Shown: positions 27,654-38,033, counted from the first letter of the stretch. The stretch is 64,000 nucleotides of DNA from UBA1563 sp037440065 (GCA_037440065.1 JBBIUV010000016.1:186001-250000); one strand, 5' to 3'. The notes: a model not told the origin generated them from the letters alone. Program-made: numbers and translations.

Positions 27654-29576
27654 ATGAAAAAAACATTACTACTTTTTTCTCTAATTTTCTTGGTCGTTAC
27701 ACATCTTAAAGCTCAATCCCCAATTACAACTACTAATTTAGCAACATTCAATGCATATGCTGGGACAACACCGGATACCGCTATGCCTTATTATAAAGAT
27801 TTAGGTGTTCGCAGAGTTATAGTAGCAGACGCAGATAAAGACGGTGTGCAAGAAATAATTTCTACTGATTATACAAACGGTGGAAGAGTACATGTTATGA
27901 AATATGACGGCAAAGGAAACTTAGAAATTGTTTGGTCGTCTCCTCTTTCAAAAACTGCGAGTGGTTCAACCCCGAGATTTCCGCAAGTTGGTGATTGTGA
28001 CGGTGACGGAATGCCTGAGATAATTTTTGAACAAAATGGTGAAGCAAGAATAGCTCTTTACGAATGGGACGGAACTTCCTGGGGAACTGAACCCGCTTTT
28101 GCTATTACATCAGATATGCTTGTAGCTGCCGGAGCTACGCCAGCCGCAACAGGTTCGACATTAAGATTTAACAGAGAAGTTTTAACAGTGAAGGACCTCG
28201 ATGGAGATGGAAAATCAGAAATTATTCCCCATTCTTATGGCAATAGTAACCGAGATGTTTATATTTTAGGAATTGATGGTGAATTTCCCGGATTTGCATC
28301 CTTGGTCATGGAAGGAGGACTTCCCGGAGTTACTTTAAACGGAATTAAGTGGGCAACAGGATCTCATTGGTGCTCAACACCTGCAGATATTGACGGCGAT
28401 GGTAAATTAGAAATTATCAATCATCATTGGGATAATTTTGGAATGTGGGCAATCCAGGTAGATGGCCCAAACACTTACACTTATCCAGATACTTCAAAAC
28501 CAGGATTTTATAAAAAATATGCCCCTGCGGATGGCAACAGTTATTTTGGTTTAGCAGCAGTGGATGTTAATGGCGACGGAAGAGATGAAATTGCCGGTAC
28601 CATGTATGGAAATGGATTTGATATGTGTTTGTTCCAATTTCACCCATGGGATAATTCAGCTAATCTTTTTTATGATAACGCCGATTCTGTTGCATCTAGA
28701 TATGGAATTGTGGCTAAGAAATCTGACTTAGCCGCACTAGGTGGAAAGACCGCAGCAGAATTCTGGCCCTGTGTTAAAGGAGATCTTAATAAAGATGGTA
28801 AAGATGAAATTTATACCGGAGGCGGACGTGGAATAAATGTGATTGCTGTGCAATACAAAGGAACAGGTAGTCTGCTAGATGCAAATAGTTATTCATCTAA
28901 TTTGGTTTACGCTGGAGAAGGTGGAGATGTTTTTGCGAAAATTAACATTTATCATGGAAGAATTGATACTGTTATTACTCCCACAGATACAACATACGTT
29001 CTCGATCCTACAAAAATAGATTCTACTTTTGAAGAAACTCCATTTACCGCATACATTTTTGCCGATAGTGTTGATATTGACAAAGATGGGAACATGGAAA
29101 TGGTTCTTTCCGAACAGAGTGTTTATGATTCTACAACAGTAATTGAATATGTCTGGGTTGATTCTACTAAGTCATGGGAACGTGACAATGCGGCTGAACA
29201 TAAAATTGTAAATACTTATCGTAAAACTGTACGTGTTTTGGAATATACTGGGCCTAACGGTTTGGTTGAACAGGCATACAACATTATTACTCCGGATGAT
29301 TATAAGTTAGAAAATAATTACCCCAATCCTTTTAATCCGAGTACGATGATAAAAGTTTCTCTCCCGTTGCAGAAGAAAATTTCTTTGAAAATATTTGATA
29401 TGCTTGGTAGAGAAGTAGCAACACTAATTAACAATGAAGTACATGAGAAGGGGAATTTCGAGGTCTCATGGAACGGTACAAATGACAGTGGTTCCTCGGT
29501 TGCAAGCGGAAACTATATTGCAACATTAACTTATGGAAATTATTCAAAATCCATTAAGATGACCTTGTTGAAATAA
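27654..29576 (+). CDS. T9SS cargo: FG-GAP/VCBS repeat protein
   Basis: A 640-residue secreted protein with signal peptide MKKTLLLFSLIFLVVTHLKAQ. At least seven FG-GAP-type calcium loops are spread through it: DADKDGVQEI, DCDGDGMPEI, DLDGDGKSEI, DIDGDGKLEI, DVNGDGRDEI, DLNKDGKDEI and DIDKDGNMEM. This indicates an integrin-alpha-like propeller that binds Ca2+. The C-terminal T9SS domain runs from NYPNPFNPSTMIKVSLPLQ to KSIKMTLLK. Function is unknown, with adhesion or polymer contact the usual guess. ATG start with AAAGGAAAG upstream. It is followed by an 87-nt inverted repeat rather than a simple terminator. Confidence 0.9.
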   Translation: MKKTLLLFSLIFLVVTHLKAQSPITTTNLATFNAYAGTTPDTAMPYYKDLGVRRVIVADADKDGVQEIISTDYTNGGRVHVMKYDGKGNLEIVWSSPLSKTASGSTPRFPQVGDCDGDGMPEIIFEQNGEARIALYEWDGTSWGTEPAFAITSDMLVAAGATPAATGSTLRFNREVLTVKDLDGDGKSEIIPHSYGNSNRDVYILGIDGEFPGFASLVMEGGLPGVTLNGIKWATGSHWCSTPADIDGDGKLEIINHHWDNFGMWAIQVDGPNTYTYPDTSKPGFYKKYAPADGNSYFGLAAVDVNGDGRDEIAGTMYGNGFDMCLFQFHPWDNSANLFYDNADSVASRYGIVAKKSDLAALGGKTAAEFWPCVKGDLNKDGKDEIYTGGGRGINVIAVQYKGTGSLLDANSYSSNLVYAGEGGDVFAKINIYHGRIDTVITPTDTTYVLDPTKIDSTFEETPFTAYIFADSVDIDKDGNMEMVLSEQSVYDSTTVIEYVWVDSTKSWERDNAAEHKIVNTYRKTVRVLEYTGPNGLVEQAYNIITPDDYKLENNYPNPFNPSTMIKVSLPLQKKISLKIFDMLGREVATLINNEVHEKGNFEVSWNGTNDSGSSVASGNYIATLTYGNYSKSIKMTLLK

Positions 29577-29596
29577 AATTGAAGATGTTTTTACAT

Positions 29597-29683
29597 GAGG
29601 CTGGAATAAAAGTAGTGAGTTGAAGTAGAGAAATGAGTCTAAAATTCGTTCATCACTTACTCGATTACTTTTGGAACAGCCTC
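29597..29683. repeat. 87-nt imperfect inverted repeat
   Basis: The arms begin and end with a perfect GAGGCTG (29597-29603) and CAGCCTC (29677-29683). Inside them AAAAGTA pairs with TACTTTT, and GTGAGT lies opposite ACTTAC/ACTCG. Arms of about 25-29 nt surround a loop of roughly 30 nt. It lies between the FG-GAP gene and the TonB receptor gene. There is no U tract, so it is not a standard terminator. Confidence 0.5.
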
Positions 29684-29770
29684 TTGTGTTTAAATATCTA
29701 ACTATGATCTCGTTCGAAAATTTTTTTTAATCCAAAAGGCATGTCCTATAATCTCTTAAGAGGCGCGCTA

Positions 29771-32605
29771 ATGCAGAAAGTTTTTTTAGTAATTATTGTC
29801 ACGCTGTTTTACTTGTCCGGAACCGGTACAGTTAAAGCTCAATCAACCGGTAAGATAATGGGGAAAATAATTGATGCATCTTTGAACGAAGGAATTCCTT
29901 TCGCCAATGTAATGATCGACGGAACAAATTTAGGAGCAGCTTCCGATGCAGATGGAAATTACGTTATCCTAAATATTCCCCCCGGGAAATACAATGTTAC
30001 TGCATCTTACATTGGAACACAGAAAGTAACAGTTAAAGGGATATCGGTGAATGTTGGTTTTACGACGACACTAAATATCAAATTAGCTCCCGGTGAAGTA
30101 ACCTTAGATGCAGTAGTTGTGCAGGGTGAAAGAAATCCACTCATTCGTCAGGATTTAACGAACCCAGTTGTTGCTATTACTTCCGAATCATTGGAAATCT
30201 TACCTGTCGATAATATTAGTGACGTTATAAAATTACAAGCGGGCGTTGTAACCGGTGACGATGGAAGCATACATGTTCGAGGCGGGTATGGAAATGAAGT
30301 TGCATACACTTTAAACGGTCTTTCATTAAACGATCCTTACGGAAACTCTAGAGCGGTTGGACTTGCTTCAAACGCTGTTCAAGAAGCTTCTGTATCAACC
30401 GGAACTTTTAGCGCCGAATTTGGAAACGCACTTAGTGGTGTAGTGAATTATGTTACAAAAGAAGGTCCTAGCAATTATACTTTCAGTTTAAGAGCTTATG
30501 GAGGTGATTACATTACTTCAAGAACCAATTTATTTGCAAACTTGGATAAAATTGACGCTCTAAATAGAGGACGCGTTGAAGCAACGTTCGGAGGCCCAAT
30601 TCCTATTACTGAATCAACACGATTTTTCTTTTCGGGAATTTATGAGAATTTTAAAGGTACATATTATGGGTATCGTCTTTATAATCCTTCGGACTCCTAT
30701 TTATCACCCGATAATTTTAGACAATCTGATACACGATACGGTGATGCAACAGGCGCTTATATCTTCAATCCGTTTGATAAAAATGGCAACAAGTTACCTA
30801 CTGGAGATAAAAAATTTGTTTCGATGGATCCGAATAATACACTAAACCTACAATTTAATATCAGTCAGAAGCTAACTCCGGTTATTAAATTGAAATATGA
30901 GTTTGTCTATGATAAAGCTAAATCAAAAGATTTTAGTAGAAGTTATTTTTTTAATCCCGACGGAGTTAGTTGGGATTATAGCCGTGGAGTAATAAATACT
31001 TTTGATTTAACCCACACTCTTAGTGACAATACCTTTTATACATTGAAAGGATCTTACTCGTTTAATAGGGCGGAGTCTTACCTCTATGCCGACCCGAATG
31101 ACCCAAAATATTTACCAAGTTTTTACAGAAGAACCATTGGGAACACCACATATTACGCCGGTGGAACTGATAATGATATTGTAAAAAGGCAGACTTCAAC
31201 CATTAGTCTTAAAGGGGATATTGTCTCACAGATGTTCGGGTCGCATGAAATTAAAGCCGGGTTTGAGTTCAGAAAGCATAAAGTTGTAAGAAACGGATAT
31301 ACTTTAGATTTTTACAAAATAAAAGGTAACGACACAACTGCGTTGACTGTTAATGACGTACTCTATGATCCTGCATTAAATATTTTTCATGGTAGAATTC
31401 AAAGTGTTTCAACCTATGATAAAAATCCTACACAAGGTTCTGCATATCTTCTTGATAAAATGGAACTCGCAAAAACCATGATTTTGAATATTGGTCTAAG
31501 ATATGAGTTTTTTGATGCCGCATCCGATTATAACTATGATATTTCTCGTGATCTGACTGAACAACTATCCGGTTACATGAACACTTATCTTAAACGTGTT
31601 AAAATCAAACATATGCTATCTCCAAGATTTAGCGTTTCTTATCCTATAACGGATAGAGGTGTAATCAGATTTTCTTATGGACATTTCTACCAGATTGGTT
31701 CGTTAGCAAGTCTATATGCAAATGATACAAGATGGGTTCCCAATATATCGGATATTCCAACATTTGGAAACGCGAATGTTAATCCTCAAAGATCCATTCA
31801 GTATGAACTTGGCTTGCAGCAACAATTGACCGATGATTTCAAATTCGATTTGACTGCTTATAATAAAGATGTCCGAGATTATATTTTTACACAAACTGTT
31901 TACACTCAAAAAGCTAGGCAATATCGAATTCTCACAAACTTAGCATATTCGAATGTAAAAGGAATTACTTTATCTTTTCTTAAAAGAAGATCTGCCGACG
32001 GTATCTTCTCGGCAACACTTGATTACACATTCCAGGTTGCTGAAGGCAATAGAACAGAGCCGCAGGAAGACCTATTCTTTAGTGAAGCTGCCGGAAAACA
32101 AACAGAAACATTCCTTGTTCCGCTCAGTTTTGACCGTTCCCATTTGATTAATGGAACCTTCACTTTTTCTGAACCAAAATCCTGGTCGCTTGGAGTGATT
32201 TACAACATTCAAGCTGGGACGCCATACACTGTTGTACTTCCGCCAAGTTTGTCTACTATAACATATCAACAAAACTCGGCAAATAAATCGATGCAATGGG
32301 AAGTTGATCTAAAATTCGAAAAGTATTTTGAATTTAGCGGTATCAATTATTCTGTTTTCGTTTATGTAACCAATTTGTTCGATACCCAAAATGATAGATA
32401 TGTTTATGCTAGCTCAGGTAAGGCATTATCAAATGTTGAACAAGCTTTAAATGCTAATCAGTTTGATGATTTAAGAAGTCGAATTAACAGAGGCGATGCA
32501 GGAATAATGAGTGAAAAGTACATTGACCAATACTACTCTCAACGACCGGAAAATGTTAACAAACCGAGAGAAGTACGATTGGGATTCTCTTTAATCTTTA
32601 ACTAA
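29771..32605 (+). CDS. TonB-dependent outer-membrane receptor with carboxypeptidase-like domain
   Basis: A 944-residue receptor; ATG 29771 is chosen over ATG 29741 because the signal peptide MQKVFLVIIVTLFYLSGTG begins there. A carboxypeptidase-D regulatory-like domain follows (about 27-110; GKIMGKIIDASLNEGIPFAN, SDADGNYVILNIPPGKY). Next is the plug domain, with DNISDVIKLQAGVVTGDDG, IHVRGGYGNEVAYTLNGL and ASVSTGTFSAEFGNALSG, and then a 22-strand barrel that ends VRLGFSLIFN. It takes up a ligand driven by TonB; the ligand is unknown. There is no SusD partner nearby. Instead a large secreted protein and a PorV-like protein follow directly (20- and 77-nt gaps), so the three probably act together. 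Confidence 0.92.
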   Translation: MQKVFLVIIVTLFYLSGTGTVKAQSTGKIMGKIIDASLNEGIPFANVMIDGTNLGAASDADGNYVILNIPPGKYNVTASYIGTQKVTVKGISVNVGFTTTLNIKLAPGEVTLDAVVVQGERNPLIRQDLTNPVVAITSESLEILPVDNISDVIKLQAGVVTGDDGSIHVRGGYGNEVAYTLNGLSLNDPYGNSRAVGLASNAVQEASVSTGTFSAEFGNALSGVVNYVTKEGPSNYTFSLRAYGGDYITSRTNLFANLDKIDALNRGRVEATFGGPIPITESTRFFFSGIYENFKGTYYGYRLYNPSDSYLSPDNFRQSDTRYGDATGAYIFNPFDKNGNKLPTGDKKFVSMDPNNTLNLQFNISQKLTPVIKLKYEFVYDKAKSKDFSRSYFFNPDGVSWDYSRGVINTFDLTHTLSDNTFYTLKGSYSFNRAESYLYADPNDPKYLPSFYRRTIGNTTYYAGGTDNDIVKRQTSTISLKGDIVSQMFGSHEIKAGFEFRKHKVVRNGYTLDFYKIKGNDTTALTVNDVLYDPALNIFHGRIQSVSTYDKNPTQGSAYLLDKMELAKTMILNIGLRYEFFDAASDYNYDISRDLTEQLSGYMNTYLKRVKIKHMLSPRFSVSYPITDRGVIRFSYGHFYQIGSLASLYANDTRWVPNISDIPTFGNANVNPQRSIQYELGLQQQLTDDFKFDLTAYNKDVRDYIFTQTVYTQKARQYRILTNLAYSNVKGITLSFLKRRSADGIFSATLDYTFQVAEGNRTEPQEDLFFSEAAGKQTETFLVPLSFDRSHLINGTFTFSEPKSWSLGVIYNIQAGTPYTVVLPPSLSTITYQQNSANKSMQWEVDLKFEKYFEFSGINYSVFVYVTNLFDTQNDRYVYASSGKALSNVEQALNANQFDDLRSRINRGDAGIMSEKYIDQYYSQRPENVNKPREVRLGFSLIFN

Positions 32606-32624
32606 ATCTTTATTTAGGAATTTC

Positions 32625-35600
32625 ATGATGACGAAGAAAAATATTTTAGTGTTAGTTAGTCTAGTATGCTTTGCCGGGCTAACCATTGCTCAAGTTAAGG
32701 ATACAACTGATCCATATTACTACAAGAATTTAACTCCGGAACAAGCTTTGCAAATTTTTGGTCCTATCAAGGGCGTAAAGTTTAATAAACTTACCGGTGA
32801 GAAAAAAGAAATTAAAGATATTACCATCAAGGGTAATAAAATTACAACTGTTCTTTTTAATTATGGATCAGTCTGCAGTCCCTCCGCAATCCCAAATGTT
32901 GAAGATTTGGTTTGGAATAGTCTAGGTTATGGATTTGAATTCGGACTTATAGCTGGAGCAGAAGTTATTGATGTAAATGGAGACACTCTTCACATAATCA
33001 GTGATTCGCATGTCAGAACAACAGAAGGTGATTACAGTTCTGATAGAACTTTAAAATGGGGATGGCTACCGAGGTATGGTTATTCAGATAACAATCAAGA
33101 CAAAGTTGCTTCGCTTAAAGCTGAAGATAAAAATCAAGACGGGAAGCCTGACTCATGGCCTGAAGAGTGGTATTCTGCTGGTGCGGGTAAATATCTTTGG
33201 CCTGCCTTTCTTGGAGATATGGCTACTGCTCCTGATGAAGAAGTTTTTTATGGTATTGATGATTATACAAACTATGAATTTATTGATAGATACCAACCTT
33301 TTCCGAGTGATCATACAAAAGGTGGGTTGGGACTGGAAGCTACTGTAAGATTACTTCAGTTCAATAATCCAATGGCAGAAGATATCATTTTTATGGTTTA
33401 CCAAATTACAAATGCCTCTGAAAAAGATTTGGATAAAGTATATATCGGAATGTTTGGTGACCCACATGTTGGAGGTTCAACAGACTATATTGATGACAGG
33501 TCATTTTTTATTCCTCCTTCAGGAATTTACGCAGACCCGTATGATCAAAGAGCCAGAAGTATGGTATATTCTTGGGATGCCGACAATAAAGGAATGGGAG
33601 GAAAAGTTCCAGGATATTTCGGCTGGAAATTTCTAGAATCTCCTTCATTTGATAATAATAGTATTGACGATGATGATGACGGTATTATGGATGAAAGTCC
33701 CTTCAATAACAAAGGGATTTACATTGATGGAGTTGCTACTCCATTAACTTCCGGTATTTACGATGTTGCAAAATATACGGCAGTTTATGGTGCGCCGAAG
33801 GCAAGGTGGTCTGGTGATGAAGATGGAGACTGGGACATAGAAAAACATGATATCGGTATTGATGGTATTGGTCCTGAGTCACCTAACTATCCGGGTAAGG
33901 ATTATGGTGAGGGTGACGGGAGTCCTTCTCAGGCATTCTATCAAGATTTAAATAATAATGGAGTCTATGATAAAGAAGAGTCCGGAACGTTGAGCGATAC
34001 TCAACTTCCTGGATATAAATGGGCTGGATCAGAACCAAATTTTGGATATAGAGATATTTCTGAATCGGATATGTTGGGTTTAACTGGATTTACAGCCGCC
34101 AAGTTTGGGGCTCCAAATTATCCAAAGGAAGACGAATTATTATGGCAGTGGGTTAACAGACCTGAAATCGATACCGAACAACCTTTATTAAAGCAGGAAG
34201 GAGATAATGTCTTCTGTTTTTCTACCGGCCCTATGAAACTAAAAAAAGGTGAATCCCAAAGATTTTCTATGGCGATTATCATGGGAGAAAATAGGGATGA
34301 TTTAATTCTAAATGCAGTTACTTCAACTCGAATTCTTGAAGCTGATTATCGATTTGCCCAGCCACCGGCGAAACCAATTGTAAAGGCTGTAGCTGAAGAT
34401 GGTAAAGTGAGATTATACTGGGATGCAAAATCAGAGGCTTCGATTGATCCGCTAACTCAAGATAAAGATTTTGAAGGATATAAAATTTATCGTAGCAGAA
34501 ACTTTAATTTTTCAGATGTTTATACAATCACTGACGCAAATGGTGTTCCATTTCTCGGCCAAGCTTTGGTTGATGATAATTCCGGGAAAAGGGCACAATT
34601 CGATTTAGTAGATAAATATTCCGGTTTGGCTGAAAGAGAATACGATGGACGCGGTGTAAAATATTATTTAGGTGCCAATACCGGTTTGAAGCACGAATAT
34701 ATTGATTCAACCGTGCAAAACGGAATTACATATTACTATGCTGTTGTTGCTTATGATCATGGTTCTCCTGAATTACCACCGACCGAAACTCAATCGGTTA
34801 TTCAACAAGATCCTTTAACAGGTAAATTAATTTTTGATGTTAATACTGTTGAGGTAACTCCCGGACCAGTATCAAAAGGAATGACTTCTCCTGATGTTGG
34901 TCTAGCAGGGACTCCAACTTCAATAAATTCAGATGCAACAGGAAGTATAACCATTAAAGTTTTGGATGATTTAGCTGTTACCAATAAACTGTATAAAATC
35001 CAGTTTAAGGATGCGGTGACTTATAATGTATTAGATTCCACAGGAGTGGAAGCAACAATTAAATCAAAAGATACAGTGCTTGTAAATTTACCGAACAAGG
35101 AATTAGAAGAGGGGAGTTTGTTGGTTTATGATGCTTCAAACAATGTGGTAGATACTTCCAAATACATTGTTAATTACCATTCAGGACAAATTGCCGGTAA
35201 AAAACCTGGTGATTTTGCGAGTGGAAGTATTTATAAAGCTGCTTACCGATATTATCCTGTTTATCAGAGTAAACTATTAAACAGTGAAGATGCAAACCCA
35301 ACATTTGATGGTCTTCGTGTTTTTGTTCAGAATGATGAATTGAACCTTGATTTGGAGAATTCAAAATTTCTTCACGGAGTTGATGTAACAGTTAAAGATA
35401 CAGTTTTTTTCCCGCCAAATATCGGTATTGATAATTTGAAGAAAAAAATTGCTGCCGATTGGGAAATTCGATGGAAGGATACTGATACTTTGCTGAATGA
35501 GCGTTGGAGAGATTCGGTCTCAGTAAAAACTTTAAATGGCACATGGTCGATGCCTTTTGAAGTCTTTAACGTTACCGCCAATGCCCCGGCAGTTTTTGTA

Positions 35601-36176
35601 ATAGACGAAACCGGATCAATAGGGAAGAAGAAGAATAATAAACAATGGGATTGGGGCGAAGGAGTTGTTTTTCTCCCGCAAGGCGCTACAACAGCGGCAA
35701 CCAGTTTTACAGTGCGCTTTTGGCTTGATTCAACAGTCTCAACACAAAAACTTCCCAAGAGTGGTGATGTTTATCTTGTAAAAACCCGAAAGCCATTTGA
35801 AACGAATGATACTTATATTTTTGAAACTAAAAAGGGTGAAATCAAAAATGATCTTGTAAAAGAGAACATCAATGATATTTACGTAGTACCAAATCCCTAC
35901 GTTGCTTATAGTATGTCTGAAAATCCCGGAAGAACATTTACCAAACGAGGTGATAGAGAAATACAGTTCAGAAATCTTCCGCAACGATGCACGATAAGAA
36001 TTTATACGATTACCGGAGAGCTTGTTGATGCAATCGAAAAGGATGATTTTACAAGTATGGCTAGCTGGGACCTTCTAAGTTCGGAAGGGATGAGAATAGC
36101 CTACGGTGTTTATATTTATCACGTTGATGTTCCCGGTGTTGGAGAAAAAATTGGAAAATTTGCAGTAATAAAATAA
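32625..36176 (+). CDS. Large secreted protein with FnIII domain and variant T9SS-like tail
   Basis: A 1183-residue exported protein with signal peptide KKNILVLVSLVCFAGLTIAQ; ATG 32625 and ATG 32628 are equivalent choices. The first half has several acidic Ca2+-loop-like stretches (DKNQDGKPDSW, DDDDDGIMDES, DEDGDWDIEKHD, DLNNNGVYDKEE). A fibronectin-III-like domain begins near 590 (KPIVKAVAEDGKVRLYWDA, FEGYKIYRS). The end (VVPNPYVAYSM, FRNLPQRCTIRIYTITGE, YGVYIYHVDVPG) resembles a sorting domain, but with VPNPY in place of NYPNPFNP. Similar proteins occur beside TonB receptors and PorV-like genes in FCB genomes, as I recall. Function is unknown. Confidence 0.7.
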   Translation: MMTKKNILVLVSLVCFAGLTIAQVKDTTDPYYYKNLTPEQALQIFGPIKGVKFNKLTGEKKEIKDITIKGNKITTVLFNYGSVCSPSAIPNVEDLVWNSLGYGFEFGLIAGAEVIDVNGDTLHIISDSHVRTTEGDYSSDRTLKWGWLPRYGYSDNNQDKVASLKAEDKNQDGKPDSWPEEWYSAGAGKYLWPAFLGDMATAPDEEVFYGIDDYTNYEFIDRYQPFPSDHTKGGLGLEATVRLLQFNNPMAEDIIFMVYQITNASEKDLDKVYIGMFGDPHVGGSTDYIDDRSFFIPPSGIYADPYDQRARSMVYSWDADNKGMGGKVPGYFGWKFLESPSFDNNSIDDDDDGIMDESPFNNKGIYIDGVATPLTSGIYDVAKYTAVYGAPKARWSGDEDGDWDIEKHDIGIDGIGPESPNYPGKDYGEGDGSPSQAFYQDLNNNGVYDKEESGTLSDTQLPGYKWAGSEPNFGYRDISESDMLGLTGFTAAKFGAPNYPKEDELLWQWVNRPEIDTEQPLLKQEGDNVFCFSTGPMKLKKGESQRFSMAIIMGENRDDLILNAVTSTRILEADYRFAQPPAKPIVKAVAEDGKVRLYWDAKSEASIDPLTQDKDFEGYKIYRSRNFNFSDVYTITDANGVPFLGQALVDDNSGKRAQFDLVDKYSGLAEREYDGRGVKYYLGANTGLKHEYIDSTVQNGITYYYAVVAYDHGSPELPPTETQSVIQQDPLTGKLIFDVNTVEVTPGPVSKGMTSPDVGLAGTPTSINSDATGSITIKVLDDLAVTNKLYKIQFKDAVTYNVLDSTGVEATIKSKDTVLVNLPNKELEEGSLLVYDASNNVVDTSKYIVNYHSGQIAGKKPGDFASGSIYKAAYRYYPVYQSKLLNSEDANPTFDGLRVFVQNDELNLDLENSKFLHGVDVTVKDTVFFPPNIGIDNLKKKIAADWEIRWKDTDTLLNERWRDSVSVKTLNGTWSMPFEVFNVTANAPAVFVIDETGSIGKKKNNKQWDWGEGVVFLPQGATTAATSFTVRFWLDSTVSTQKLPKSGDVYLVKTRKPFETNDTYIFETKKGEIKNDLVKENINDIYVVPNPYVAYSMSENPGRTFTKRGDREIQFRNLPQRCTIRIYTITGELVDAIEKDDFTSMASWDLLSSEGMRIAYGVYIYHVDVPGVGEKIGKFAVIK

Positions 36177-36192
36177 ATGATGTTGATTTTAC

Positions 36193-36214
36193 GGGACGGG
36201 ATTTCGCCTGTCCC
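36193..36214. other. GC-rich stem-loop upstream of the PorV-like gene
   Basis: GGGACGGG (36193-36200) pairs with CCTGTCCC (36207-36214) with one mismatch around a 6-nt loop. It lies in the 77-nt gap after the 1183-residue protein gene. With no T tract, it may stabilise or process the mRNA rather than terminate it. Confidence 0.4.
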
Positions 36215-36253
36215 TTACATATTTGAAAAAGTATTTTGCGGAGAAAACCTAGT

Positions 36254-37291
36254 ATGAGAAAGTTTTATTTACTAATTATGATAGGTGTTTTAGTTCTGTT
36301 TAGTAATACAAATTTGCACCCACAGATTTTTAGAGATATTACTAAAGTTGGAACAACAGCCGGACAATTCTTAAAGATCGGCCCCGGTGCAAGACCTCTT
36401 GCAATGGGAGGAGCTTATGTTGGAGTTAGTGATGACATTTATGCCGTTTACTATAATCCTGCAGGCGTTGCAATCAGTAAGGGAAACGGACAAGCAGCGT
36501 TTAATCATACGCAATGGCTGGCAGATGTTAGTTATGACTTTGCTGCCGCATCGATGAACGTAGAATCCTTAGGAACTTTATTCGTAACAATCACCTCGTT
36601 AAGAGTCCCGGAAGAAAAAGTGAGAACTTTTGAATTCCCTGAAGGGAATGGACAATTTTGGGATGCTGGATCGGTTTCTTTTGGCGTCGGATATGCTAAA
36701 AGTCTTACTGATAGATTTTCAATCGGTTTTCATGCAAAATATATTCAAGAATCAATTTGGAGCACTTCTGCTAGAGGATTTGCTCTTGATGTTGGAACCT
36801 ATTATGTAACTCCATTTAATGATCTAGTTATCGGTGCAAGTGTTTCCAATTTCGGTTCAAAAATGCAATTGGATGGAAGAGACATTCAAATCAATTATGA
36901 TCCAAATGGCGATCCCCTTACAGGTCCGAATAATGTTCCGGCAAAGTATGATATGGATCAATATGATCTTCCTCTAACATTCAGAATCGGTTTCTCGATG
37001 GATGTAATTGAAACAAGATATATAAGAGTTAAAGCCGCTTTCGATGCTACACATCCAAACGATAACGTTGAATATGCCAATGCCGGAGTTGAAGTTGCTT
37101 ATGATGAAATGTTCTTCGTAAGAGGCGGTTATAAATCTCTTTTTTTAACCGATAGCGAACAAAGTTTAACTTTTGGTGCCGGTGTGAAATATGAAATAAG
37201 TCCCGGATTGAATTTAGATGTGAACTACGGATACGGAAAATTTGGTCGATTGAAGAACATCCAATATTTTGATTTGGGAATCATTTTCTGA
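36254..37291 (+). CDS. PorV/PorQ family outer-membrane protein
   Basis: A 345-residue beta-barrel protein; ATG 36254 is chosen because the signal peptide MRKFYLLIMIGVLVLFSNTN starts there, not at the TTG six codons upstream. The PorV/PorQ signature is clear: FLKIGPGARPLAMGGAYVG, then AVYYNPAGVA. The rest is alternating strand pattern with a final YFDLGIIF. PorV shuttles or releases T9SS cargo at the outer membrane; other paralogs are of unknown role. Its position directly after the TonB receptor and the giant secreted protein suggests it serves that protein. It is probably the last gene of the operon. Confidence 0.9.
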   Translation: MRKFYLLIMIGVLVLFSNTNLHPQIFRDITKVGTTAGQFLKIGPGARPLAMGGAYVGVSDDIYAVYYNPAGVAISKGNGQAAFNHTQWLADVSYDFAAASMNVESLGTLFVTITSLRVPEEKVRTFEFPEGNGQFWDAGSVSFGVGYAKSLTDRFSIGFHAKYIQESIWSTSARGFALDVGTYYVTPFNDLVIGASVSNFGSKMQLDGRDIQINYDPNGDPLTGPNNVPAKYDMDQYDLPLTFRIGFSMDVIETRYIRVKAAFDATHPNDNVEYANAGVEVAYDEMFFVRGGYKSLFLTDSEQSLTFGAGVKYEISPGLNLDVNYGYGKFGRLKNIQYFDLGIIF

Positions 37292-37490
37292 TCTATTTGC
37301 AAGCGAAATTCAGAAAATTAATTTCATTATTAAGTTTAATTATTTCGCACTCTGATTAATAACAAGAGTGGGATTATTATACTTTTGAGGACAGAATTGT
37401 GAAATTTCATCCGTCACCATTTAATGGATACAGATTTCATAAATCAAGATTCACACATTAACGGTGTAATGTAATTGTTTGAAAGTAAAA

Positions 37491-38033
37491 ATGTTTAGTT
37501 CATTTTATAAATTTGTTGTTATCCTCACTCTCATCCTTCCGCTAATTTTTCTCGGATGCAAAAAAGAAACTAAATCTGTTCAACTGAACAAACCTGAATC
37601 AAAATCCACAGTCCCGGTCAAAGATATTTCGGGGGAATACTTCGGCTTTCTTAAAAATGTGTTGTTAAAAGAGGGAAGTTATGTTGCCTCGATTGTTTTT
37701 GTTGAACATCAACTTAAACAAAATAAAGATCAACAAAATTCGAATCTCAAATTTGCTGATTCACTCGAAGTTTTTGAACTACCAAATGAATTCTTTATTT
37801 CAGTAAAGAGGAAAAATCCCGAACGATTTATAATTGATACAACGGCGAAAGTAGTTATGCAGACAGCAAGTCGTGATGCTTCTGGAAATTATAAGTTCAT
37901 TGAAAATATTACTATCAATAAATTGAATATGCTTTATGGTTCAAGTGCAGGGAAGCGGTTTTTCCAAATACCTTTTAGATTCAAGATCTCACACAACATA
38001 ATCCAATCAATTGAAGAAAAGTACGTCCCGTGA
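37491..38033 (+). CDS. Hypothetical lipoprotein
   Basis: A 180-residue protein with lipobox IFLGC (Cys23 from ATG 37491; a TTG four codons earlier is possible). I do not recognise a domain. The mature part is hydrophilic (VQLNKPESKSTVPVKDISGE, then GEYFGFLKNVLLK) with a mixed alpha/beta pattern. Its stop overlaps the GTG start of the following 909-residue amidase-like gene by 4 bp, so the two are translationally coupled and probably work at the same place in the envelope. Confidence 0.65.
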   Translation: MFSSFYKFVVILTLILPLIFLGCKKETKSVQLNKPESKSTVPVKDISGEYFGFLKNVLLKEGSYVASIVFVEHQLKQNKDQQNSNLKFADSLEVFELPNEFFISVKRKNPERFIIDTTAKVVMQTASRDASGNYKFIENITINKLNMLYGSSAGKRFFQIPFRFKISHNIIQSIEEKYVP

